A stretch of DNA of 64,000 nt, from the NCBI RefSeq assembly GCF_009807035.1, contig NZ_WUBI01000003.1, forward strand, positions 618,005 through 682,004, written 5' to 3'. Positions within the stretch are counted from its first letter, which is position 1; each line of letters opens with the position of its first letter. The notes beneath the pieces were generated by a model. That model was not told the origin of the DNA. It saw nothing but the letters and a program-made list of their open reading frames with translations, and ran no database searches. The stretch is from Paenibacillus dendrobii (GTDB lineage: Bacteria > Bacillota > Bacilli > Paenibacillales > Paenibacillaceae). The position numbers were made by a program, and so were the translations under genes. Of the stretch, positions 17,674 through 26,394 are shown in pieces.

Positions 17674-18792
17674 TCAATATTTCGCTGCCGAATAGGATTG
17701 TACCTCCTTCGGGCTCCCGTTCTCCTCCCCCAACGCTTCGAGCAGTACCCGCTGCGCCGGATAGGCCAGCCGGATCCCCTCTTCTTCCAGCACCTCCAGC
17801 ACCGTCAGATTCACTTCCTCCTTAACTATCAAATACTCCGCCCATACGGTCGTTTTCGTAAAGAAATAGAACATGATGCCGAGACTGCTCTCCTGGAACT
17901 CCGTAAATTTGACCATGATGGTGGCCGGATCGATCCTCTCATCTCCCCGGAGCATTCGTTCCAGGCGTTCCGTTGCCGCCGCGAGCCGCCCTCGGTCCGT
18001 ATCCAGTGCCACATTCAGCGTAAAATTGATTCTTCGTTTGCCCATCCGGCTCCAATTCGTAATGGGCTGGCCCGAAAGCGTAGCATTGGGCACGGTGACC
18101 AGAGCATCCGCAAAGGTACGGATTTTCGTGCTTCGAAAGGTGATGTCATCCACAAAGCCCTCCACGCTTGGCGTCAAGATCCAGTCTCCCTTGGAAAAGG
18201 GTTTCTCCAAAATGATGACGATCCCGCCGATGATATTGCCGAGTGTATCTTTAGCAGCCAGCGCGATCGCCAAACTGCCGAGTCCCATACCCGCAACCAC
18301 GCCGCTCATGCTGAATCCCCACTCGGATGCAACCAGGGTGATGATCAATACAAAGACGACAAAACGGAGCACTTTGGACAGAAAGGGGATCAGCATGCTG
18401 GAATCGTCCAGCCGGATTTTTTTGCTGATTTCCTCTAGCAGGAAGGAGGATTGGTTCGATAGAACAAGCAGTCCCCATCCGGCCAAAATGATGACCGCGC
18501 TCCGAAACCACCGGTCAAACATCATCCCCGCGAGCCACGCGGCCGGAAGGAGATATTTCAAGCCCAAATACACGCCGAGCAGCACAATGAACAGCCGCAA
18601 CGGCTTTTCGAAAGCCTGCCGCCACATGAGCGCTTGCTCGCCCGCTTTGAATTTTTTGTTCATAAATGAAAATACGTATGTAACGAGCAATCGGTTTACA
18701 ATGAAAAATAAGGCCATAATGCCAAAGGCAATCAACACGTCCATCCACCGGATCTGGTGGTAAACATCCCCTGCCCATTCCCAAACTTTCAT
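17674..18792 (-). CDS. Small-conductance mechanosensitive channel (MscS family)
   Basis: A 372-residue membrane protein. Hydrophobic helices lie near residues 18-40, 65-90, 95-112 and 140-160. They are followed by the Ala/Gly-rich pore-lining TM3 V-A-G-M-G-L-G-S-L-A-I-A-L-A-A-K-D and the MscS beta domain with K-P-F-S-K-G-D-W-I. A C-terminal alpha/beta portion follows. It opens under membrane tension during osmotic downshock to release solutes. A GAGGAGG site precedes the ATG. A single gene converging on udk. Confidence 0.9.
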   Translation of the reverse strand: MKVWEWAGDVYHQIRWMDVLIAFGIMALFFIVNRLLVTYVFSFMNKKFKAGEQALMWRQAFEKPLRLFIVLLGVYLGLKYLLPAAWLAGMMFDRWFRSAVIILAGWGLLVLSNQSSFLLEEISKKIRLDDSSMLIPFLSKVLRFVVFVLIITLVASEWGFSMSGVVAGMGLGSLAIALAAKDTLGNIIGGIVIILEKPFSKGDWILTPSVEGFVDDITFRSTKIRTFADALVTVPNATLSGQPITNWSRMGKRRINFTLNVALDTDRGRLAAATERLERMLRGDERIDPATIMVKFTEFQESSLGIMFYFFTKTTVWAEYLIVKEEVNLTVLEVLEEEGIRLAYPAQRVLLEALGEENGSPKEVQSYSAAKY

Positions 18793-18889
18793 GGTGACAC
18801 CTCCTCGAAAAATGAAGTTACTATTGTATCATTCCTTCCACGCCGTTGTCTAAACACGAGGACTAACCAAGCTATGCAAAATAGCGAAA

Positions 18890-18914
18890 AAAAAGAACAT
18901 CCGAGGGATGTCCT
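18890..18914 (-). terminator. Terminator of the membrane AraC regulator gene
   Basis: The stem GGACATCC/GGATGTTC (three-base loop) is followed on the minus strand by eight T residues. Confidence 0.75.
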
Positions 18915-18951
18915 AACGTTATACTATTCTATTTATGAGCATCCGTGCACA

Positions 18952-21291
18952 CTAAGCCTGTTTCCGATCCGCTTGGACGGAGTTAAACTGCTCCCTGTAC
19001 TGCCCGGGCGTCATCCCCTCCAATTTCTTGAACATCCGGTTGAAATACGGAGGCTGATAACTGACAGCCTTGGCAATTTCGCTGATCTTCATATCCGTGG
19101 TCACGAGCAGCTTCTTACAGTGATTCATTTTGATCGAGGTTAAATAATCAATATAATTAGAGCCCGTCATCTGCCTAAAGGCCTTGCTCAACTGAGACAC
19201 GCTTACATTCGCTTCCGTGGCGAGCGTCTCCAAAGAAATATCGCTCATATAGTTTTCCTTAATCGTCAAGATCACCTGATCGACAATATGCTTCATGGAT
19301 TGATGGTAGCTTTTGTGCAGCACTTCGATATATGGCTTGATAATGCTGGTGCGGAACCACCCAATACAAGCGTTTGAATCCCGGAGCGCCTCCAGCTCCT
19401 CTTGTAATTTCACCCCATCATACAGCGCATATGGGTTACGGTTGGACTGCAGCATGGAACGGTACAAGCTGTTCTTCAGCCGCATCAGCCCCTGATGAAC
19501 GACCCATTCCGGCGCCCCGTCATTCTGAAGCACCTCCACAAACCGGATCAGGATTTCCTCGGCTTCTTTTTCCAGACCCAGATTCAGCGTATGCGTAAAC
19601 TCCTGCTCCAGATCAAAGGGAAACTCCACCTCCAGGTTCGCCTGTTCCAGCACGACAGAAGCTTCAAGCAACTGGCTCTCCGATGTAAAGCTGCGGTAAC
19701 TCAGCGCTCTTCTGCCCTGCTCCAGCAGGTAAGGCACATCCGTCCAGACCCCCGCCGGGCCGCTCACAACGATCGTTGCCGGCATATTCATCACATCCCG
19801 GAGCGTACCGATCATGTCCGCGCTTAATTCCTTCAGCGGCGACTTCAGCTCCTCAACCGGCGAAGCTGCCGGTACGAATCCGATCACGGCAAAGGAGCCG
19901 TCCATAAAATCGATGGTATGCACATAGGAAGCCAGGCGCTCGGACATTTCATGCAGCAGATTGATTGCCGCATAGGCAAGCAGCTGATGATCCTTCGCCG
20001 TTAGCTGGCCGCGGTCCTCGCTGAGGGAATGGAGCTGGCATACGATGATGAAGAAGTGCTGCTTCGTAATGTCCAGCTGCAAGCCTTGCAGCTTCTCTGC
20101 GATCTCGGATTCCGTCAGATGGGCGGCCTGCCCCGATACGAATTGGTTGATCAGCGCCTCCCGAACCTTCGGGATGGACTGATTCAGATTGCTCTGCAGC
20201 GTTTCGTTCACGGAGCGGTACTGCCGCCATTTTTCCTCGATGTATTTCAACTCGTTATTTTCCGTCGTCGTCTCGGATTTGCCTTCTTTGAATAAATCCA
20301 CCATCCGGCGGATCGGCCTATACATCCGTTTTGAGGCAAACCAGCTCAGGGCTAAGGCCAGCAACAGAGAAACGCCCCAGTAGGTCAGCACGACATGCCT
20401 GTATGGTCCGGTAGGTGCCGTAATCGCCGAGGAAGGCGTACCTGAAACAAAGGTCCAGATACCCCCCATTTTCTCAAAAGATAACGCGCTCACCAGTAAT
20501 TTGTCATTCTTCATCGGAAGCTGGAAATGCATCTGGGTGTCGTAAGAACGCTTGGTGGTGCTCATGACCTCCTGAATATCGGGTATGACCTCCGGATACT
20601 GCATGCTGGCATCGGATTGTCCGACAAGGGTGTCCTCCCCGTCCAAAACAAAAGCTACCTGTTCGGAATTGGCATTCAGATGAACCTTGGCCGGATTAAC
20701 GTATAACACAAGCGCCCCGTAGGACTGTTGGCTGTTGAAGGGCAGTTTCATCACGATGGCATGAGACGAGTTCCCTTGATTGAAGGGTTTGGATAGATGA
20801 TTGGTCCAGAAGATGCCCTTATCGGAGCGCATGATATTTCTCCAGGCAACCGCATCCGCCGGGTTATCCAGCGTGCGCAGACCAAGCATGGGCTGCATGA
20901 TCTTATTTTGCTTCTCCACATACAGATACGCTTGGTCGATCAGCGGGTCCCCATTCTCGATAAAATACAGCGTGTCGCTCAGTTCCTGCGTTTTTTCGAA
21001 TTGATCCACAAAGTTCCTGTCGGCCAGGGAAGGCTTCAGGATGGGATTGGAGATCATGTGTACGGCATATTGAACCAGCTGGGAAAACTGCTCGTCGATT
21101 TGCCGCGCGGTATCCTTCACCAGCTCTTCGTTGTTCTGCTGATGCTGCCTGATGAGGTATTGATTGCCGACATGCCAGCTGATAAAACTCACAATGGATA
21201 TCGGAACGCATGTGAGCAATATGGCAAGCGCAATGGTTTTCCAGTACATGATTCCCTTTGACGCCAGTTTCCTCGTCCACTCTTTACCCAA
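18952..21291 (-). CDS. Membrane-bound AraC-family regulator of the GH35 locus
   Basis: A protein of about 780 residues. A TM helix near residues 20-42, an extracellular sensor region to about residue 300, a second TM helix (V-V-L-T-Y-W-G-V-S-L-L-L-A-L-A) and a short HAMP-like piece precede a long cytoplasmic linker. An AraC/XylS DNA-binding domain occupies the last 100 residues (I-S-L-E-T-L-A-T-E-A-N-V-S ... Q-P-P-Y-F-N-R-M-F-K-K). Such one-component membrane regulators sense extracellular glycans or binding-protein complexes. It diverges from the sugar ABC genes at 21614 and is the likely activator. I favour TTG at 21291, with AGGAG eight bases upstream, over GTG at 21300, which has no spaced site. 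Confidence 0.87.
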   Translation of the reverse strand: MGKEWTRKLASKGIMYWKTIALAILLTCVPISIVSFISWHVGNQYLIRQHQQNNEELVKDTARQIDEQFSQLVQYAVHMISNPILKPSLADRNFVDQFEKTQELSDTLYFIENGDPLIDQAYLYVEKQNKIMQPMLGLRTLDNPADAVAWRNIMRSDKGIFWTNHLSKPFNQGNSSHAIVMKLPFNSQQSYGALVLYVNPAKVHLNANSEQVAFVLDGEDTLVGQSDASMQYPEVIPDIQEVMSTTKRSYDTQMHFQLPMKNDKLLVSALSFEKMGGIWTFVSGTPSSAITAPTGPYRHVVLTYWGVSLLLALALSWFASKRMYRPIRRMVDLFKEGKSETTTENNELKYIEEKWRQYRSVNETLQSNLNQSIPKVREALINQFVSGQAAHLTESEIAEKLQGLQLDITKQHFFIIVCQLHSLSEDRGQLTAKDHQLLAYAAINLLHEMSERLASYVHTIDFMDGSFAVIGFVPAASPVEELKSPLKELSADMIGTLRDVMNMPATIVVSGPAGVWTDVPYLLEQGRRALSYRSFTSESQLLEASVVLEQANLEVEFPFDLEQEFTHTLNLGLEKEAEEILIRFVEVLQNDGAPEWVVHQGLMRLKNSLYRSMLQSNRNPYALYDGVKLQEELEALRDSNACIGWFRTSIIKPYIEVLHKSYHQSMKHIVDQVILTIKENYMSDISLETLATEANVSVSQLSKAFRQMTGSNYIDYLTSIKMNHCKKLLVTTDMKISEIAKAVSYQPPYFNRMFKKLEGMTPGQYREQFNSVQADRKQA

Positions 21292-21613
21292 ACCCCTCAC
21301 TCCTGACCGTTTCCCAATTCGGATATGAAACTCTGATGATTCGTGGCAATGTTTTCATCCATCATAGCGAAATGAAGTTGACATGGAAAGGCTTTCAGAC
21401 AGAAAAAAACCGGTTTTTACGGAAAAAAGACCCCAAAATAACGCTTATCAAAAAAGTGCAATCCCCTGAAATAAAAATCCGTGAAATGCTTGTAACAACA
21501 GCATTCCAAGCCGCCCCGCGACCTTGAAATAAAGTCGAATTGCCGAAAATGTTGTAAGCCTTTACATTGGGTTTATCGTTCACTTTTTGACCCAAAGAAA
21601 GCGAGGTAGCCCG

Positions 21614-22558
21614 ATGCAAGCAACGAAGTCGAGAACAAAACCAAGACAGCCCAAACGATCGATATGGCCGGATTTGAAAAGAGATAAGTACCTGTACCTG
21701 CTGGCACTGCCAGGCATTTTATTTTTTATTATCTTCAAATATATTCCCATCACGAATCTGATCATCGGTTTCCAGGATTACTCCCCGTACCTCGGGATCA
21801 CTGGAAGCGAATGGGTCGGATTCGAACATTTCACCCGTTTCTTCTCGAATCCGGACTTCTGGATGCTGCTGCGCAATACGCTTGGCATCAGCGTCATGAA
21901 CCTGATCTTCTTCTTCCCGGCACCGATCATCCTGGCGCTTATGATGAACGAGGTTCGCAACCAGATCATGAAGCGCACCGTGCAATCCCTGATCTATATC
22001 CCTCATTTCCTATCCTGGGTGCTGATTTACGGACTCACCTTCCTGATGTTCTCCCAATCCGAGGGTTTGTTCAATAAGCTGCTGACCGCGATGGATAAGA
22101 ACACGATCGATATTCTATCGAATCCGAATTATTTCTGGGGGATGCTGACCGTACAGTCGATCTGGAAAGAGGTCGGCTGGGGCACGATTATCTTCCTCGC
22201 TTCCATCGCCGGCGTTGATCCGCAGCAATATGAAGCCGCCGTCATCGATGGAGCCGGACGCTTCCGGAGAATGTGGCATATTACGCTACCCGCGATGCGA
22301 AACGTCATTATGATCCTGTTCATCCTTCGCCTGGGAACCATCATGGATACGGGCTTCGAGCAGGTCTACCTGATGATGAATGCTGCGGTAACGCAGGTGG
22401 CCGAAGTATTCGATACATACGTATACCGTGTGGGTATCCGGCAAGGCGAATTCAGCTACAGTACCGCAATCGGCCTGTTCAAATCCATTGTAGGCGTCAT
22501 TCTGGTCGTTGGCGCGAACAAAGCCGCCAAACGCTTCGGCCAGGAGAGCTTATATTAA
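21614..22558 (+). CDS. Sugar ABC transporter permease (LplB-like)
   Basis: A 314-residue inner-membrane permease with six predicted helices and the EAA loop E-A-A-V-I-D-G-A-G-R-F-R-R-M-W-H-I-T-L-P near residue 210. The strongly basic N-terminus before TM1 is typical of LplB-like proteins. ATG at 21614 is preceded by GAGGT. It pairs with the following YtcP-like permease and the lipoprotein at 23522. No ATPase is encoded, so a shared MsmX-type ATPase elsewhere is expected. First gene of a five-gene operon ending in a beta-galactosidase. Confidence 0.9.
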   Translation: MQATKSRTKPRQPKRSIWPDLKRDKYLYLLALPGILFFIIFKYIPITNLIIGFQDYSPYLGITGSEWVGFEHFTRFFSNPDFWMLLRNTLGISVMNLIFFFPAPIILALMMNEVRNQIMKRTVQSLIYIPHFLSWVLIYGLTFLMFSQSEGLFNKLLTAMDKNTIDILSNPNYFWGMLTVQSIWKEVGWGTIIFLASIAGVDPQQYEAAVIDGAGRFRRMWHITLPAMRNVIMILFILRLGTIMDTGFEQVYLMMNAAVTQVAEVFDTYVYRVGIRQGEFSYSTAIGLFKSIVGVILVVGANKAAKRFGQESLY

Positions 22559-22583
22559 AGTCAACGGAAAGGAGAGTCTTCAG

Positions 22584-23480
22584 ATGATCATGGAACTCAA
22601 TACGTCTTGGAAAGACCGTCTGTTCAACGTCACCAACCTGGGCCTGCTTATCCTGTTTAGCTTGGCGATGGTCTTCCCCATCTACTACACCATCGTGCTT
22701 TCATTCACCGATCCGACGGAATATTACACCCGTGATTTGATCCTCTGGCCGAAGCAGTGGTCACTGGATGCCTATAAATATCTGCTGGGCAACGGCTTGT
22801 TCGTGAACTCCCTGATGGTCAGCATTTTTCTCGCGACGGTCGGAACGGCTTTAAGCCTGCTGGTAACGGGAGGGTTGGCGTATGCCATCTCCTGCCGGAG
22901 GCTCCGTTTCCGCAAAACCATGATGTTCATGATTCTGCTGACCTTTTTGTTCACGCCGGGTCTTGTCCCTCTATATATGGTCGTAAGAAACCTGGGCCTG
23001 ATCGACAGTATCTGGTCCCTCATTCTCCCGTCGCTCACGAGCGGATGGTACGTGCTATTGATGAAAGGCTTTTTTGACAGCATTCCGGAAAGCCTCGATG
23101 AAGCAGCTCGTATTGACGGATGCACCGAAATCAGCGTATTCTGGCGGATTATCATCCCGCTTTCGCTGCCGGCGATCGTTGCCTTCGGACTTTTTTTCGC
23201 CGTGGGCTACTGGAATACATACTTTAACGGCATTATGTTCATCAACGAGCAGTCGAAGTGGCCGCTGCAGGTACTTTTGCAGAATATGCTGGTTGATCCG
23301 ACCACCATGGGCGGCGGAGGGGGCAATCAGAGCGTGTCGCTGCAAATGAACCGTCAGCTCCCGACGGAAACGCTCAAAATGGCTGCGGTCGTCATTGCTA
23401 CCATTCCCATTATGTTGGTGTATCCGTTCCTTCAGAAGCACTTCGCGAAAGGCGCCATGGTCGGTTCTGTAAAGGAATGA
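22584..23480 (+). CDS. Carbohydrate ABC transporter permease (YtcP-like)
   Basis: A 298-residue partner permease with six helices and the EAA motif E-A-A-R-I-D-G-C-T-E-I-S-V-F-W-R-I-I-I-P-L-S. The C-terminus K-G-A-M-V-G-S-V-K-E is characteristic of the YtcP branch. The ATG at 22584 follows AAAGGAG by nine bases and lies 25 bases after the LplB-like stop codon. A reading frame continuing upstream through the neighbouring gene is not used. Confidence 0.9.
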   Translation: MIMELNTSWKDRLFNVTNLGLLILFSLAMVFPIYYTIVLSFTDPTEYYTRDLILWPKQWSLDAYKYLLGNGLFVNSLMVSIFLATVGTALSLLVTGGLAYAISCRRLRFRKTMMFMILLTFLFTPGLVPLYMVVRNLGLIDSIWSLILPSLTSGWYVLLMKGFFDSIPESLDEAARIDGCTEISVFWRIIIPLSLPAIVAFGLFFAVGYWNTYFNGIMFINEQSKWPLQVLLQNMLVDPTTMGGGGGNQSVSLQMNRQLPTETLKMAAVVIATIPIMLVYPFLQKHFAKGAMVGSVKE

Positions 23481-23521
23481 TGGATATATAGGTGTTGCCA
23501 ATCCAAAGGAGGTTATAGAAA

Positions 23522-25051
23522 ATGAATCCACCAAGAAAACAGGTAAAGAAATCTTTGCTGACGAAATCCGTGCTGGTCGTGCTGGGCGCAAGCGTTCTTC
23601 TCACAGCATGCGGCGGTTCCAAAGGTGCATCGACCGATTCATCCGGACCAACGAAAATTCAGATGCAGACGCTGAATTATGCTACCGAATTCATTGACAA
23701 TACCAACGTGATCTGGAAAGAATTCGAGAAACGCACCAACACCAAGCTGGATATTACCTGGCTGTCGCCATCCACATCGGAGGAAAAAATCAACGTCATG
23801 CTCGCTTCCGGCGATTTGCCTGAAGTGACGTTCGTGGAATCCCTGGTCAACCCGCAGCTGCAAAAAATGATCCAGCAGGGCGTATTCTGGGATTTGACAC
23901 CGTATATCAAGGATTATCCGAACCTCAGCGCGCCAAACCTGGAGGAAATGTGGACGGACTCCAAAGTAGACGGCAAGAACATTGTCATCCCGCGGTATTA
24001 TCCGAGTTATGGCGGCGGCGCTTTCCCGATTCTGCGCAAGGACTGGATGGATAAGCTCGGGCTGCAGACACCGACCAACATGGATCAATTTTTCGATGTG
24101 CTGAAGGCTTTTAAGGAGAAGGACCCGAACGGCAACGGACAAGCAGATGAGATTCCGTACGCCGCCAACCCGGACACACTGGGCTTCGTATACGGCGTGT
24201 TTAACGGAGTTCAAGGCCAGTGGAAGCTGAAGGATGACAAGCTCGTCCCTGTCATTACCGAGGATGCGTCCCGCGATGCCGTTCTCTGGATCAAAAAGGC
24301 CTTTGAAGCCGGATTGTTTCCGAAAGATTTTGCTATTATGAAATATTCCCAGACGGTTGACCTGATTCGCGGAGGCAATTCGGGCGGAACTTCCCAATCC
24401 ATGAACCATGCCTGGGTCACCGGCTCGAAAATCCGTGAAGTGGTCCCTACAGCCGACTACATGCCGATCACGTATCTGCAAAATGCCGGCGGAGATCAAT
24501 ATACTCCATCAGGATCGCCGTATTATGGCGTTTATCTGATCCCTAAGAAAGTTCCAGAGGCCAAAGTGAAGAAGATTCTGGAGTTCTTCGACTATGCCTA
24601 CGGTAAAGAAGGCAATGAACTGGCTACCTACGGCATTGAGGGCGTGCACTACAACGTCGAGAACGGCCGCAAAATACCGACGCCTCAAAGCGCTACCGAC
24701 CATTTGGGTGACGGAAACATGAACAATCTGATCCACCTCATCAGCGACGATATGTCCATCGGTGCCGTGGGCATGCCGGATGATGTCTATGACCGCAACG
24801 TCGAAATCGTGAATGAGCGCAAGAAAATCAAGACACCGAATCCGAGCAACGAGCTGTATTCCGAAGCCTACAACAAGTATTATCCTGAGATTTCGAAAAA
24901 AGTGAGCGATATGCGTACCAAGGTGATCATCGGCAAAGACACCATCGAGAACTACGACAAGCTCATCGAGCAGCTGCGCAATGATCCAACGCTCAAGCAA
25001 GTGGCAGATGAAATGACGGAAGCTTATCACAAAAAAATGAGCAGCCAGTAA
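23522..25051 (+). CDS. Extracellular solute-binding lipoprotein (LplA-like)
   Basis: A 509-residue lipoprotein. A basic N-terminus and hydrophobic stretch end in the lipobox L-L-T-A-C near residue 30. The mature part is a two-lobe family 1 type sugar-binding protein with V-M-L-A-S-G-D-L-P-E, W-D-L-T-P-Y-I-K-D-Y-P-N and I-L-R-K-D-W-M-D-K-L-G-L, all usual in the LplA/YtcQ branch. It presents an oligosaccharide to the two upstream permeases. The neighbours suggest a galactose-containing ligand. Confidence 0.9.
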   Translation: MNPPRKQVKKSLLTKSVLVVLGASVLLTACGGSKGASTDSSGPTKIQMQTLNYATEFIDNTNVIWKEFEKRTNTKLDITWLSPSTSEEKINVMLASGDLPEVTFVESLVNPQLQKMIQQGVFWDLTPYIKDYPNLSAPNLEEMWTDSKVDGKNIVIPRYYPSYGGGAFPILRKDWMDKLGLQTPTNMDQFFDVLKAFKEKDPNGNGQADEIPYAANPDTLGFVYGVFNGVQGQWKLKDDKLVPVITEDASRDAVLWIKKAFEAGLFPKDFAIMKYSQTVDLIRGGNSGGTSQSMNHAWVTGSKIREVVPTADYMPITYLQNAGGDQYTPSGSPYYGVYLIPKKVPEAKVKKILEFFDYAYGKEGNELATYGIEGVHYNVENGRKIPTPQSATDHLGDGNMNNLIHLISDDMSIGAVGMPDDVYDRNVEIVNERKKIKTPNPSNELYSEAYNKYYPEISKKVSDMRTKVIIGKDTIENYDKLIEQLRNDPTLKQVADEMTEAYHKKMSSQ

Positions 25052-25093
25052 GAATCGCCTTTACTTCTACGACTACATTAAAGGGAGACTACG

Positions 25094-26383
25094 ATGAAAC
25101 CTATTACTGCAATTGTGATTGGTGCAGGCGACCGGGGCATGAGAGCTTATGCCCCCTACGCGCTTGCCCATCCGGAGGAGCTTCAGATCGTCGGCGTAGC
25201 CGATCCCAACCGTCTGCGCCGTGAAGCCTTTGCCAAGGAGCATCATCTGACCGAAGATCAGCAATTTGAATCAGCCGGGGACATCCTTGCCCTAGAAAAA
25301 TTTGCGGATGTTGCGATCATTTGCACAATGGACACGATGCACTTGGAACCCACACTCAAAGCGCTGCAGCTCGGTTATCATGTTCTGTTGGAAAAACCCA
25401 TGTCGCCCGTACCTGCCGAATGCGTACTGATGGAACAGGAAGCCAAGAAGCATAACCGCCTGCTTACCATTTGCCATGTACTGCGATATACGCCATTTTG
25501 GCAAACGATCAAAAGAGAGATCGAGCAGGGAGCCATCGGCGACATCGTATCCGTTCAGCTCAATGAAAATGTGGGCAACATGCATATGGCTCACAGTTTC
25601 GTCCGTGGCAACTGGCGGAACAGCGATATGACCAGCCCGATGATCCTCCAGAAATCCTGCCATGACATGGATATTCTGGCTTATATCATGGATGAGCCCT
25701 GCGAGCGCATCAGCTCGTTTGGCTCCCTGATGCATTTCCATCAAGGAAACAAGCCGGAAGGCGCTCCTTCCTTCTGCATCGAAGGCTGCCCGGCGGAACG
25801 GGACTGCCAGTACCACGCCGTGAACTATTACATGAACGAAGGGCGCGGCTGGGCACGGAAGATTACGGATCATCACACGGACGAGGGGATTCTGGAGGCA
25901 CTCCGCAGCGGACCTTACGGACGGTGCGTCTATCAGACGGACAACAACGTCGTCGATCATCAGGTCGTGAACATGGAGTTTAGAAGCGGTGCGACGGCAA
26001 CGTTCAGCATGTGCGGTTTCACGCAGGATAACACCCGAATCGTGCAGATTATGGGAACCAAGGGCGATATCCGCGGCAATATGGAGGATGATACGATCAC
26101 CGTCCATTCGTTCGTAACCAAAGAAAAACGATTGGTGCCGATTGAAGTGTCCGAATCGGGACATGGAGGCGGAGATGCCGGCATCGTCCGTTCCTTTATC
26201 GATGAAGTCCGGCATTACGGCGAGCGGAATACCGAAAGCCTGTCTTCCGCCAGCGTCTCCGTCGGCAGCCACCTGATGGCCTTCGCTGCGGAGGAGTCGA
26301 GACTGCATCACGGAAAAGCGATTGATTTGTCCGAATACAAAAACCGGCTGATGCTTGCGGAAACCGCGGCAGCCGAGGAATAG
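25094..26383 (+). CDS. Gfo/Idh/MocA-family oxidoreductase
   Basis: A 429-residue NAD(P)-dependent oxidoreductase. The N-terminal Rossmann motif is G-A-G-D-R-G near residue 11, the sugar-binding motif E-K-P-M-S-P lies near residue 100, and a C-terminal alpha/beta domain carries the substrate site, with H-D-M-D-I-L as the usual catalytic region. A Cys-rich insert (C-I-E-G-C-P-A-E-R-D-C) around residue 235 is seen in a subgroup of these enzymes and may bind metal. It probably oxidises or epimerises the sugar brought in by the adjacent importer. The exact substrate cannot be told. Confidence 0.87.
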   Translation: MKPITAIVIGAGDRGMRAYAPYALAHPEELQIVGVADPNRLRREAFAKEHHLTEDQQFESAGDILALEKFADVAIICTMDTMHLEPTLKALQLGYHVLLEKPMSPVPAECVLMEQEAKKHNRLLTICHVLRYTPFWQTIKREIEQGAIGDIVSVQLNENVGNMHMAHSFVRGNWRNSDMTSPMILQKSCHDMDILAYIMDEPCERISSFGSLMHFHQGNKPEGAPSFCIEGCPAERDCQYHAVNYYMNEGRGWARKITDHHTDEGILEALRSGPYGRCVYQTDNNVVDHQVVNMEFRSGATATFSMCGFTQDNTRIVQIMGTKGDIRGNMEDDTITVHSFVTKEKRLVPIEVSESGHGGGDAGIVRSFIDEVRHYGERNTESLSSASVSVGSHLMAFAAEESRLHHGKAIDLSEYKNRLMLAETAAAEE

Positions 26384-26394
26384 AGGTGACTTAC

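Noticed and set aside
17698..18763. Two long + frames opposite the MscS channel gene
   Set aside because: Antisense shadows of the channel gene without ribosome sites or recognisable domains.
21384..21397. CcpA cre-like site TGGAAAGGCTTTCA upstream of the GH35 operon
   Set aside because: Two mismatches to the consensus, including the central CG, so not reliable.
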